Shown here in pieces: positions 27,516 to 40,500 of a stretch of 64,000 nucleotides of DNA. The notes under the pieces are model-generated. The model did not search any database, was not told where the DNA came from, and saw only the letters and a list, made by a program, of their open reading frames with translations. The translations under genes were made by a program, and so were the position numbers. Each line of letters begins with the position of its first letter. The first letter of the stretch is position 1. Source of the DNA: Sitta carolinensis (Eukaryota > Chordata > Aves > Passeriformes > Sittidae); contig CM063287.1 in the NCBI GenBank assembly GCA_032173965.1, positions 12,467,859 through 12,531,858 of the forward strand, written 5' to 3'.

Positions 27516-27731
27516 ACACAGAAATAAACTTTATGCCAGTCTGTCTGTTTCAGAAGTCTCTCTCTGTATGGTAATGGACTTTATTAGAGTAAATGTTGAG
27601 GGGTATGGAAAAGAATCTTTCAAATTTAGATGGAAAAGGAATGGTTGGAATAAACATTTGAAGTGCCTGACAGAGTAGGTGCCACAGAGAGTTCTGAAAC
27701 AGACAGACTGGCATAAAGTTTATCTCTGTGT
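27516..27731. repeat. Inverted repeat, ~50-nt near-identical arms, 116-nt spacer
   Basis: The left arm (27,516-27,567) and the reverse complement of the right arm (27,684-27,731) are identical except for one substitution (position 27,523) and a 4-nt insertion in the left arm near 27,556-27,559. The shared core includes GCCAGTCTGTCTGTTTCAG. Similarity stops sharply at both ends of both arms. The spacer shows no clear further pairing. It has no transposase frame and no evident target duplication. A transcript of either strand could fold into a stem of roughly 48 bp; the DNA could extrude a cruciform. The near identity suggests recent inverted duplication or selection on the stem. Confidence 0.9.
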
Positions 27732-30700
27732 ATCTATTTTCCTGCCATATCTATTTCATGTAACACTCACAAAAAATAACTCTAAACACTGGGACTGAGT
27801 TACACATTTTCTGACTTTGTTGGTTGACACATCCAGGTGGTAGAGTCTGACCTAATTTTTTGTGCTAGATAAACACTGTAAATAAAACTGGAAAAATAAT
27901 TGTTTTGCACTGTAGGTCAATTTTGATGTCTTACATAAAACTTGTGTCACAGCTTGAATTGTGAAATTTGATTATTTTTTTCTAAATACAGTATCTCATG
28001 TATTTTTGGGTATGTAGATTACCAGAGAAATTCTTGCAGAATTAGTTCATAAGTTTTTTGCCACAATTTTTATATGTTGTGTACTTTAAGTTACCGTGAA
28101 AATATATGCATGAAATAGCAATTTATATTTTCTCTTGCACTCCCTCTCTTTCCTTGACCACACAGCTGGTAGCCCAGGTGTGCGTGGCAAGTTATACAGC
28201 TCTAGAAGTATGTTCTAAGTTACAGGCTCAAATGTACTTTAGCTGTGCTATACAGTGAAATTATAGTTGTGTTTCAGTAAATTATACTGTGACAATCTAG
28301 ACATTAAATTACAATAGTAAAATGTAGTCCTGCAGTTGGGAAGATGAGAGGCAGAGGGAAAGAGTGAAAAATGCAGCTGCTGCAGTGGCTCATCAAAAGA
28401 GAAATTCCTGGAAGGGACAGAGGATGATGCAGAAGAGGGAAGAACGGGATGGGGTAACAAGTGGGACAGAAGAAAAATTCTCAGTAAGCCAGAATAGAGT
28501 GAGTGAGGGGGATTTTTACAGGAAGATCCTTTTTAATTGATGGGAAAACGCCAGAAGATGTACTTCTTTGGCTTCCCTCGTGTATATAAAAGGCTGGGTT
28601 AAGCACAGGGGCGGAACATTTCAGTGCAATATAGTAACTCAAGCCTTTGTTCCTTCAGACCTCTTTCTTTCACCTTGGGCAGTATGACCATTTGGAGAAT
28701 TTTCTGCTCCTCTGAGTTGTGAAGAGCACAGTGAAGAGAAAGCTATTCATAGCAAAGTTATTATTCATCGTTAAAAAACTGTGTTTACAGAACTGCAGGA
28801 TTGTTGGCTGAAAGAGGAGGTTTGACTTTGTGCATTAATATGATTGACCTGATCAGTTTCCAACAGTAGAAACAAGCATTGCACCCTGTTTACTGTGTGT
28901 ATTCATACAAGTTCAGATTTTAATACTGAAAATTAAATTTATGAGAATAAGGATAAAATCCTTGTTAGCTTTTATATTTGAAGAGTGTTTATTTCTTTTA
29001 ACCATGCTATATACTTTAATATGTATCATTACCACACCATGAAGTTGCTTATGTTCTGTTTGGTTGATAGGCAGCAGCTCTATACGTTTTTAGTTATTGC
29101 TTTTTCTGAGGAAGCCTCTTGCTTAGGATTTGCAAGAGTTACGTGCCTCACTCATCAGTGTCTTGATGGAAGAAAAGTCTTCTTAATATAGTAAGAATCT
29201 GTTTTTTTAATGCCTTTCAGTTTGTAAGAAGAAAAATCCAAACTGGATTTGTACTGTGCATTCCCAGCTTTAGCTGATGGTTGATACTTTTTCTGCCTCT
29301 CCTATTCCTCTGAAAACAGGAGATGGCCATGCAAGGTACTGCTGATAAGATGTGATGCATGTTTAATGTGTAACAAGAGTGCCCTGCGAAAAAGAAGGAT
29401 TTAGGAAATGTTTAAAGATACTGAAGTTGCCTGAGGGACAGCCCTCAGCATGGCAAGGTACAGCACATTGGTAGCTGGAAATCTAGCGTCATTTAGTATA
29501 ACCAGGCAGGCAGAGATTAGCTCAAAATGAAAAAGGGAGCAAGCCATAATTTTTTCTCTCCAAACTGAGTCCTCTACTGAGTGTTCAGAACACTCAGAAA
29601 TACTGTTTATAGATTTCAGAAGTGAAAGTAAAGCCCGTGTGGTCTGACAGAGCTGCCCGTGCTCCCTGTGCAGAGGAGCTGCAGGACCTCATGGGCTGAG
29701 GGACCAAAGGAGAAGCAGGGCCTTGGCTTGGCTCCTCATTCCTCTTAACTCCTCCACTTAAATGAACCTTGAGAGGGCAGAGAGGAGTTAACCTGGGCAT
29801 CAAATACAGTCGTGGTGTTACTAAGAAAAGGAGTCTTTAGCAAAATTTACAGCTATATCCTGATTATAAGTCTGCTCTAATCTAGAGCTTTCCAAAGTGC
29901 TGATTTCACAGAAATCTTTGGTAGCTTAAAGGTTGGTTTTCAGTAAGCACCAGATTTCACCTTAAATATGTGCAAATGACAGTGATTTCAGAGGGAGACA
30001 TACCAAAAGCCAGGTGTTGGCTTTTTGCTGGCTCTTGTTTGGTGAGTTTACCAATTTGCTGAGTGTTCAGTTCCTTGCTAATGCTTATTCTTTTGTTATT
30101 TTTATCGTTATCAACAGGAACTATTTGTCCAAACCTTAATAATTGACTAAGTCATCAGTCTTCACTTGGATAATTCCACTAAATTTAACTGAAATAGGAA
30201 ACTTCATATCAAAATGTTGTATCTTGAGCAAAGGCCAGTTATGTTTAAGTTACCATACAGTGGCTTATTCACGTAAGAGAAAAATCAGGCTATGGTCTAT
30301 AAAAGAAAAAATCTTAGGTTAAGTTCATGTTAAACTTAGAATGCACTTCATCCCTTAAGTGTAGGTGTGAGAATATTTTATTCTACTTTATTATGTAGCA
30401 TACTGAAATCCCTTTGGAAAAAGTTTTAATACCTTTCCCCTTGGGGCAATTAAGACTGCCAATTATATCTGTTTTTACTGTTGGCCTTTGTTTCTCCTGT
30501 AAATGCTATTGTTTTTTCTCTTCTCTGTTCTCAGCAGTTGCAAATAATCTTTCCCTTTGCAGTAATGCATGCCTTAAAGATTGTAAATAGGCTTTTCAGG
30601 CTAGTTTCTTCTGGCTTAGAGACAAAGCATATCAGACATAACTATTTTTCTTTTGCTGTTTCTTGAGAGGGCTGCTTGTTTCCAGTTGGAATAGCTGTAA

Positions 30701-33700
30701 AAGGATTCCTGACAAGTCGGTTTATCATGCACTATTTCATCCATTACTTCGAGAGAACTACTTTAAGATTCAAACCTCTCCACAGGGTATTTCACACGTC
30801 CAAATGAATGATGTGGACTGTTGGGCTGCACAACTGTCATCCTGCTCAGAGATGCAAATTATACTCTAAAATTTTCCTTACTTGTTTAATCTTGTTCTCT
30901 CTTCACCAGTAACTTGAAGATTGAAACTTGTATGAACCACTTATTTTTCTTAACACTCTGTCAGTTACAAATTGAGTGGACCAAGGCTGACAGGTTTTTT
31001 TGATGGCATCTTCTGTTTTTCTATATCGTGTTTGTATTCCCTTTCGTGATGCAACAAAACCTCTTATTAAGACACTGTTTAAGAATGTGCAGGATCCAGA
31101 ATAAAAGGCCCGATTTTAATTTAAGAAGAAGGAAAATTATTTTCCTGTTCTCTTGAAGGAGGGATTTTGCCCAGTTGTGTGCTATGAACTGTCACTAGTG
31201 GGTGAAGTAATATTTCACTTTTCATCCCTTTCCTTATTTAAAATAAATAAGCAAAACCTCAAATGGAAACTATTTAGAAGTATTAGATCCTTGGTAAATG
31301 CCAGAATCCCTCCAAAGCCATTTGGTAGGGCTTTTTCTGAGCATTTGTGCTGCTCAGGGAAGATGATGTGTAGACCTGCTGTACAGACCAGTTCCCACAG
31401 CTGATGGAGTGTTTCTGCCTCCAGCAGTGCTTCTGCTCAAAGGAGAACAGCATAATAAGTATTTCTCCCTCTAGGCTGCAGAGTAGGAAAGAGCACAAAG
31501 AATAGCCTGCATGCCTAGTATTTTGGTAAGCATAAGACATTGCTTGAGGATTTAGTAAAGGGAGAGAAATAAACAGGGAAAGAAAATTTATAAATGCTGT
31601 AGTTTTCCTAGCTCGTATAGGAAAATGTTAAATGGTGAAAGTTTTTTAGTTATTGACTTTTTGTTTTAATGGTCTCAGAATAACTTGGTATTTGCTCTGT
31701 GTGGCTGAGAATAGATGCCAGTTACAAGCTGTCTGTGAGTTCTGCAGACAGTGGCCATGGACAGTAGCTTATGTTGTGGGCTTCAGCCATAAATATCCTT
31801 GTTTGGTTTGTATGGCACCACGGCAGCGTTCTCTTGAGGTTGCGTTGCTGCCTTCCTGTTCCCTCGTCTTCCTCTCACCCTTCTTTTTCCTGTATCTCTT
31901 TGAGTCCTGGAGAAGCAGCTGCTCAGGACATACAGAAGGTGGGATACTGCATGCTGGTGACTTGACCTTTTTCAGTGTAGGTTGTGGTTAAACAGCCTGG
32001 AAACAAAACAACCCAAAAGGCATTTTTAGCTCACTTATAAATTTGAGGCTTCGTGATGGGCATGAGCTGTTTTATAGTGATAACACACTAGCTGGAAAAA
32101 AGTGGACTTGCTCCAGTTTTGATCCCACAATTGTGTGTGGGTAAATTATCACAAAGAGAAACTGCAGGACAAGGGAAAATAGATAAAAATACTTTTCTCT
32201 AACTATGCTCTTAAAATTTACTTTGTCTATGGTTGCTGGCTTTCAAGAGCAAACCAAGCATGGTACACGGTTATTCCCTTAAGCTGTAGTTGCTGGTGTG
32301 CTGAGCTGCTGTTTGCATGTAGGAGGCAATGTATTCTTTTACAAAATTGCAGTTGCCTGTGGTGCTTAGGTGAGTGCACACACACACCAATCTCAATTAG
32401 ATTCTGACAATTAATTTATAATGTCAATGCTGTAATGTTGCCAATTCTCACTTAAATACTATCTAATATTTGTCTGGTTTATAACATTTACCATGTGGTA
32501 AATGTGCATGCCCCTAATAAAAACCTCTTTTTAAAGAGCCTTTTGTGCAAAGTCATTTTAGAATGTGCTGTGTAGTTTTGTGTTGCTTTATTTTTTTAGC
32601 TAAGAAAATAGTGCTTAGTAACAGTTGCCAGTATTTCAGTTTATGCATAAATAAAAAGCCATTGAAGTTAAAAGTCAGGAAGTCTAGGAATATCCTGTTT
32701 TACCTTAGTGTCGAACTTTTCAGAAAAGTGTAAATGGGAGAGAATTGTTGGGCTTTTTTTTTTTTTTAGCCAATCTGTGTGTATTTTTGTCTTTAACTTA
32801 TGCAGTATGTTTTTAGTTGTATTGTTCTCAGATCAGAAACTTTCAATGGATAATAACTGCTAGTGTCATAGGGTTGGGTTTTTTCCACTCTTACTGATGT
32901 TACCAAGGTAATAAAAATATTTCCTCCTTGGTATGTCTGTTTGCAGAGATGGTCCTTAAGCTGTTTGATTCTTAAAAATGCAAAAATATTACCATGTTTT
33001 ATGATAATGAACTGCTAAAGACCAGTACAAGACATTAGTTTAGACTAGCCTTAAATCTGTCATGATTTTTTTTTCTCTGAAGCTTAAAATATTTCATGAT
33101 GAGATAGAAGGTAAGGGTGAGGTAAGCATTGCAAGTCTTCATATTTTGTTATAAACTCTGCCATTTCTGACAGTGCTAACACATTTTGTATAACCTTGGC
33201 TTACAGTTTCCACTCATCAAGCAACTGTTCAGACCAAATTAGTGTTTATTCTGTACCATATTTGTGTGTCTGTGCATAGACATGCTATATTGTGTATATG
33301 CATGTATCTGTGTTTGAGGTGAAATTCAAAATTCAGTCTCAGCTGACCATACTAAGTTCAGATATACAGTTCAGCAAACCATTGCCCATTCCTGCTGAAT
33401 ATCACAGCAACGTGTCAGCATTGGCAGTCTAGGAGGGAGACAGGTATGGGAAGAGGCTGATTTGTCCCACTTTGAAGGAAAGGAAGAGGAAACACATTTT
33501 CTCCTTGGAGGAACAGGTGTTATTTTTATATTGCAGTATAGCAGAACTGGCTTTACATTTTTACTAAATTTAACTTTTTCTGTGTGGCTGTACCAGCCCC
33601 TTGACAGCTTTCAGCATGGGTAAACATCTATTCTGCACAAGTGAAGGGAGGAGGAGGAGGCACAGCCATAGCAAAGTTTATCCTGAATTTTCTGAGAGCA

Positions 33701-34479
33701 CGAGGAAATTTGGCTGTGCTCTGAATAATGTATATTGGTATTGCAGACGAGACTTGCAAGATGAGATTTCTGTATGTAGGTCACATCTACAACAGAAATG
33801 CTGTAGCCTTCTAGGGTATAGTATGCTCTCCTGGCAGGGCAGCTGCAGAGCAGATGCAGTTGTACTGCACAGCTGTGTTCCATACTCACCACTGGCTGCT
33901 TCACAACAGATCCTTCCCTAGCAAGTTGTCTTAGGCCCTGACTCTGCTTTTTCGTGTTGCAATCAGTGTTGATTTTAGTGGCCAGAGGTCTATCATACAG
34001 AGATTGCTGTTGTCTCAGCACTGTCTTCCAGGCCTCTTTAAACACTAAGCTAGTTAAGTACTTTGGAGAGCTTTTTTCCTTGTTTCTCCCCTGTTTAGCC
34101 ATTATATTAACCCAGTGCTTTGCACTACCCTGTGCCATGGGAATATTTGTCCTGATTTCTGGTAAAGGATACTTGATATTTCTAGTTGGCTAGGCTAGTG
34201 CTTCTGACTTCCTTTGGATGTGCAGGGAGTTAATCATGAAAAGGAAGGAAGAACAGGATGTTTCCTATAATGCTGCTGGCCAAGAGACCAGTAAATTGTT
34301 TCTTCAGCGTAATAAAGAAGTAGCTTCAGACTTCTGGGGGATTAAGCTTGACAACAGATACAACTGTGTGCTAATAGTATCAAATACTTTCTGCTTCCAC
34401 ATTATCAAATGGCTGCTTTAAAGTGTTGAATGTTAGGTATGCTGAAATATTTAATCCTGCCACTTTTAGAAAGTGAAAC
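27732..34479. other. Non-coding DNA, no recognisable gene
   Basis: No gene is recognisable. The interval holds one isolated TATA-like motif (28.58 kb), a (CA)5 run at 32,377-32,387, a T14 run at 32,754-32,767, and the longest open frame of the window (minus strand, 34,138 to 33,611, 175 codons). That frame is about as long as the longest chance frame expected in 64 kb of six-frame AT-rich DNA and has no recognisable domain. Confidence 0.6.
28583..28593 (+). promoter_or_regulatory. TATA-box-like core promoter motif
   Basis: TATATAAAAGG is a strong match to the vertebrate TATA box and is followed by a GC-richer segment (GGCTGGGTTAAGCACAGG). A start site would be expected about 30 nt downstream, near 28.61 kb. 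The first downstream ATG (near 28,683) opens only a short frame (about a dozen codons). There is no recognised gene or LTR around it, so this may be a fortuitous match. Confidence 0.25.
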
Positions 34480-34500
34480 TTTTTTTTTTTTTTTTTTTTT
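34480..34500 (+). repeat. Homopolymer T21
   Basis: Uninterrupted run of 21 T. Read on the minus strand it is an A21 tract, but the sequence upstream on that strand shows no recognisable retroposon or processed-gene body. Confidence 0.9.
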
Positions 34501-37500
34501 AATGTAGTTATTTCCATGTTCCATAACAATACCAGCTGCAGAAATAGTTAGGAGGGAGAAAACCTGAAGTGTTACCAGGTGTGGCACATTATTAATTCAC
34601 GCTGTGCCCTTGATGTGTGCACAGAGTTCACCTGTGAATGAGAACTGCCTTGCAGACCGGGGCAGGGGATAAGTGGCTTAATCTGTAGGTTTTAAGAAGT
34701 GCTGCAGTGTCAGCAGTGCACGAGGGATTTCGTGTGCAGTGAACACAGAACACGTCTCCAGGCTAAAGAGCCAGGCAGTGGCAGGTAAGCTGCGTGTCTA
34801 TGGCAGAGCAGAGCTGCTGCTGAGGCTGCAGGAGGTGGGGGCTCTGCAGCCAGTGCATTTCCCTGCCTGCAGAATGACTAAAGATGAGAATGGAGAGATC
34901 TCTGCTGGCACCATCTGTGATTCACAGCCACTTCATGGCGTGCTCATTGCACTGTGGGAGTAGACTCAAGCTGGCAATTCTGTGTAAAAGGGGCTGCAAT
35001 GTGAGGGCTAATGCAGAACTTTGAGTCAGTTCAGCTGCATAACAACAAATGGCATACATAATTACTTGTATCTGCAAAGAGGGGCTTCTGCCTTATTCTC
35101 TGACTACATTAGGTTATGCATCTTAAATATTTTTAATTGTTTAGAACAGAATAAATTAATTGCAGCATTTTATTACTTTAGACTATTGGTAAGGGATTTT
35201 TAACTGGAAGTATCCATCTGGATTTAACCCAATTTCTTTCTGTATACTTTCCCTTCTGATTTATGAACATACCGTGCTTTTGGCACTATGACAGACTTTA
35301 AGTGAGAAGCTCTTCGAAATTGTGTAGAACACTGTACTGGTGGTGTCCAGCCTGTGTCTGTGGTGTCATGTACTGTCTTTAGTTTCCAGTGGCTGCCAAA
35401 ATACCTGATCAGCAGATAGGTGATTCATTCTTAGTAAGTCCTCTTTCAACCTTATAAGCAAATTCCTCTTTTCAGAGGATTGCTAATAATGTAGTTTTGT
35501 GCCACAAAAATGGGCCAGCATAATTCAGAAAAGGCTCATGTTTACTTTTTCCATTTCATGTGGACACAAAATGAATCATAGGATGCAATATAGATGGAGT
35601 ATTCCTACTGCCATTCTGTCAGTGTTTGTTAATGTTATTTTTACATTTTAATTTTGAGGGGTACTCATTACCCTTGTATATTTGGTACCGACTTCTCTCT
35701 CAACAAATGTCCCCATTTGACTGTAGGGTGATCTGGGAGATGTTGGTAACTATGAATGCTCTGCACTACTGAGACCCTGTCAGTCTCATCCCAGAAGCCA
35801 TCACCTAATGACACAACCTCTGACTTGCTTGAGCAGTTAGGCAGGACATGCATGCCTTCTGAATTCTTAAAACCCTCCTTGGGTTGTTGGTGTACCAGGG
35901 TACTGCCCACCACCCTGCTTCCACCATTTAATTGTCCCTAGGAAGCACTGGTAGTGTGCTTTGTATGCTTACCTCTCTTAAACCACTGCTTGATCTTAGA
36001 CATGCTAAAAGTTAAAAACACAAGCCTGCTGTAATAAATTTATTTACCAAGTTCCATGCAAGGTGTAGGAACTTGAAACTGGGATTGCAGTAAAGTGCAG
36101 CCTCATGCTGTATTTCATCTCAAGGTTGTTTTCACAATTGCCTGTTAGAGTTCTTGGAAACTGGTAGAATGACAGAAAAATGCTATTTTGTGAAGTAAGT
36201 CTTCAAATCAAATAAGAAATGCTTTCTTTTTCTTTAAACTTTTTAAAAGATGGTTGAAGTAATTTTTCTTTCATGTAGCTATAAGTTGTACTTTCTTGCT
36301 GTTCAGCGTACAATTACTGCATTACCTTGAGTTGCAGAGACTGCATTAATTCTAAGTTTATTACTTAGATCATTTGATTGAAACTCCCATTTCATGTTAC
36401 TGACAGTTACTGACATATGGCTTCGCAGAATCCCAGCTGGACAAAAACTGTCCTGTTCAACTCTCCAACAAATACCTTGCTGAGGCAATCAGTGGGAAAT
36501 CTACTAAGGACTTCTGTGTTCCTGAGGTGTGGGTAACATACAAGTGGAACAATATATGAGGAGAATGCATTATAACTTCTCTGTTGAATAGTTTAATGCC
36601 TGATAACAGCTATCAAAACCTACCAAGTAATATTTTTAAAACTGCTGTTTACAATTTCAGAGACTTCTACAGGGTATATGCTTAAAATGAATATGAAAGG
36701 ATTGAACTGATAAGCTACGAAACATTTTGATCATTTTGTGTTAAGTATTTAAGAATAATTTCCTTTTTACTCAATCTGAGTGAGATCTGCTAGTACAAAA
36801 AATGTGATGAAGCTATACAACCCACACTGAGGCTGGATGATTTTGAATAAAGTATCTAGCAGAGATAATGGTCTTAACTTCAGTGGAGGGCTGCTTCCCC
36901 TAGATAGTAATTCAGACAGTTATTTCTGTCACAGCTAGCTGAATGGCAACATAATTTTCAGTGAAACTATTGTAATTCAAACAAGTGTATTGAAGGATTC
37001 AAGATGAAAAATGCATATCTGTTTTTGACTTAAGGTCAAATAAAAGTTGAGAAAAGCATGAGGATAGAGGAATACTTCAGAAGATGTTAGATGCTATAGA
37101 AAATGTAATGAGCTGAGACAGGTTTAGTTTTTCCACTTAATGCAAGCACTAACTGCTGCATTAAAGAAAGTATTTAATGCATTTTCCTATAAATTATAAC
37201 ACGTCTTTTCTGAGTATGTCTAGATCCACTTCGTTGAGATGAAAGTTCTATTCAAAAACAACTTTGAAAGTGTTTTTCAGTGTTTTTCACTAAGAAGCAG
37301 TTAGCTTGGTAACAAGCAGTTAGTGTCCCCCTTTGGTGTATGTTCCAATCAATTGCAACTCACTGCCTTCCTTAAAGAAGTATTTCAAGAAAACAGACTG
37401 AATTTAATGAAGGCATTGCTTGCCTTCTTGCCCTTTTTTCCATTACATTTCACTTCCTCAACGCAGCAACTTTGGCTTTTGTATTTTGTATTACCTTGTT

Positions 37501-40500
37501 CGGGGGAAGTTCGCTCTTGTGAAGTTTATTCTATTCTGGTCCCTCTTCTCTTAGTGTGGTCTGTGTATTCCACAGAGAGTCAGGTCAGGCTTTATTTCTA
37601 TCCATCTTTCTGAACTAGGTCACTTATCTCTTCTGGATTTATGCTTAATGGCAGTGTTCTCTTCCCATCTACCCCAAGCAGATCCGTGAATACTTAATTG
37701 TCTGTTATCTAAGGTATAGCAGCCCTTTGAGAAGTATGCTGCATAAAGTTAAGCATGTTCTGAGCATATAGTAAAATGAAAACTCATTGGGGTTTTTGTT
37801 ACCCCCTGAGTATCTCCCAGGACTGTGAGAAGCTGAGTGTTCTGGCTGATATAAATACCAGAAAATGAGGTGTGTGCAGGAAATAACTCCCCCAGTTCAT
37901 CTGTAGGCATGTAAATGTGACTTGACTTTTTAAGAGGTTCACCTTCCTCGAAGCAGTGAACATTATGATGGCAAAGGAGAGGAGTTACACCTCTGAATAT
38001 TGCTCTGATTATCCCTAAAGGCCTTCTAGGGCAGAAAAGAGGCTTAGTAGGAGATCAGATTTCTAATTTAACTTAATGGAACCCTCCATTCAGTTAGAGG
38101 AGCGGATGTAGTTGGCCTGACTAAAAAACCCTCAGTATCATAATGGTATTGCTGTTACACATGAAATTAGGAGGCCACTGACATCAAGCTTGCTCATATT
38201 TTGAGACCCCATAGAGCCCAGTTGGTAAGTCTGGTATTTGTTGCTGCAGTAATCGGTACCTATATTAGACTGGCAAAATTATTTTTCCATATGGTTGAGT
38301 AACATAGAAAACTGTTAATATTTTCCCTCTTTCTCTGGTGATGGTAATGTAGGCACATTCTGTGCATAGTGAATTTTAAGCAGTGCCTGAATGTGAATTT
38401 TGGAACTGAAGCAGTTGGGGACAGAAGCACACGTTACTGTTCCCTTGCAAGTGTTCTTGGAATAGATGTCAAGGACGAAGCACAGCTCCTTCTGGTGTCT
38501 GGCTTCTGTGGGGAACATTTAATTTCAAGCATTCAGGAGAATGCTGCTTTAGTGAACAGTTTGGATTTTTACTGATGGCATTATCATTTGGTATGCATAA
38601 GTAGGATGTTTTAAGTGGGATCACTGTTAAGTTTCCTTGCTGGCTCATGACCGGTTGTTGCTAAGAGATGTTCACACGTATTTGCTGTGTGAGGGAGTTC
38701 ATCTCTGTTATGTAGATTTTGATAGCACGATCCAGAAAATATGAATATGCTAATGATTGAGCAGTACAGAGTGGTGGGGGGAAGAGCATGAAGCTAAAAC
38801 CTCTAGAATTTTTTTTTCCAAAATTAGATTCTGTAATAATTTAATGTTGTCATTACAGCCATTTTCTGAAATATTTTTCGGGTCTTCTGAAGCAAAGCCT
38901 TCTAAAGGATGGTGAGGTCTTGCCACACAAGCCAGAAATCATTACTGCATGGGAAGGTGGCATCCAGAATGGCTGGTGGTGTGAGCCTTCAGCGCTGCTG
39001 TGGACTGAGCCCTTGCAGCAAATAATAGTTCCAGCAATGGTTGATACGTTTGTGTTTTGGTGGAAATTCTTGATGAGGTGCAGTGAGGGTGGGCTATGAG
39101 GGTAGGGTTTCTCTTACCTAGGGCACAATGTTTTTTCATTGTAAAGTGCATCTGAACGCCCACTGTTTCAGTGAGCATTGCCTATTGATTTCCATGTCTC
39201 TGTGTTTCTTATCAGTGGGTGGCATCAGATGGTGAAAAATGAAGCATCCCTGGAAGCCTCTCTAAGCAGAGCTTAGAAACTCTGGCGTTTTAATGGCCTC
39301 TGAAATTGGAAGGGAGTGAATAAGATGATGTCCTTCTTTCCACATTTTTTCACCTGAAAAAATAAAAACAGAATTGTGATGTTACTGCTGTTTTTAGAGG
39401 GTAGAATTTGTTTACTTTTTGCCTTTAGAACTGTAAGTCATGCTGCTGAAGTGAATTTCAGCAGGCATTTCTATGGCCTTAAAACCAGATATTTTTCCAT
39501 GTTTCTCAATTTAAAGATGATCTGAAATGGTTTATTTGAATTGGAACTACCCTTTAAAAGGAAATGTTTATTATGGCAATAATGATGATTCTTCATAGTA
39601 GTAATTTTATAATAATGAATAATGATTTCACTTCTGATTGTTTAGGTAGGTGAATATTGGTGCCCAGAGAAGGAAAATCCAACTCTCCAATCAATGACCT
39701 TGTCTAATTTATGCATACCCTTTTTTTCAAGCATTTTTTGTTTTTTTGAGTCATCAAAATATCTTTTCTCCTTTTCACTTTGAAAATGCTTTCTTGCTGT
39801 TTTTATGAATATAAGCGTAATCGGTTCCAGCAGTCTAGCAAAGTAATAGATTTGGTCTGTGAGTTTCAGGTAGAGGAAACAACTTTTTAATTCAAGAGGC
39901 AGATTGCAGTTTCAAGCTTGGAAGAAGTCATCTCAGACTGTACAGATACTGTTCTAATTAGGAAAAATTACCTTGACTGTCTGTCCTTAATTGCTCTCTA
40001 AATGTCAGATAGTAATGACCAACTCAATACAGGCATAAAAATAACTACATTTCATTGGTTTGACTTGGAAAAAATCCTGAAGTGCTTTGACTCTGGAAAT
40101 ATTGGAAGTAGAAAAGATCACTGAAGAGCTAGTCAATGAACAATATACAATAGCTAGAGAAGTAACAGGCAAAAGATGATTTACTGAGGTAGGAAAACCT
40201 TCCAGCATAATTTAGAAGTTGGGCAGTGTTTTTAAAAAGCAAGCTAAATTATCTTCTTCTGGGCTAATTGTGCTAAAATTTCCCAAAGTTTTAAACAAAT
40301 TGTCTTGTGAAATTGTGGTAGAACAGAATCGATTTTGGGTGGTGAGTAGACCCATCATCCCTGCCTCTCTTTGAAGCTGCCTTCTAATGGGAATTGTCCA
40401 GTACCATTTTGACTGTTCAGGTTAACTGTAACAGTTATACAGAAAAGCATCTGTAGTGCTGTTTTGGTTCCATTGGACTGGGAGATGTGATCGTATTTGG

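Noticed and set aside
28675..28730. ATG downstream of the TATA-like motif as a possible gene start
   Set aside because: The frame ends after about a dozen codons, and no downstream exon could be recognised.
33611..34138. Longest open frame of the window (175 codons, minus strand)
   Set aside because: With roughly 5-6% stop codons per frame in AT-rich DNA, the longest chance frame in 64 kb read six ways is about 150-180 codons. The translation has no recognisable domain, signal peptide or repeat, and splice signals are not evident.
3324..37355. Shared 15-mer TATGTTCCAATCAAT near 3.33 kb and 37.34 kb
   Set aside because: Several shared 15-mers are expected by chance within a 64-kb AT-rich sequence, and similarity does not extend beyond it.
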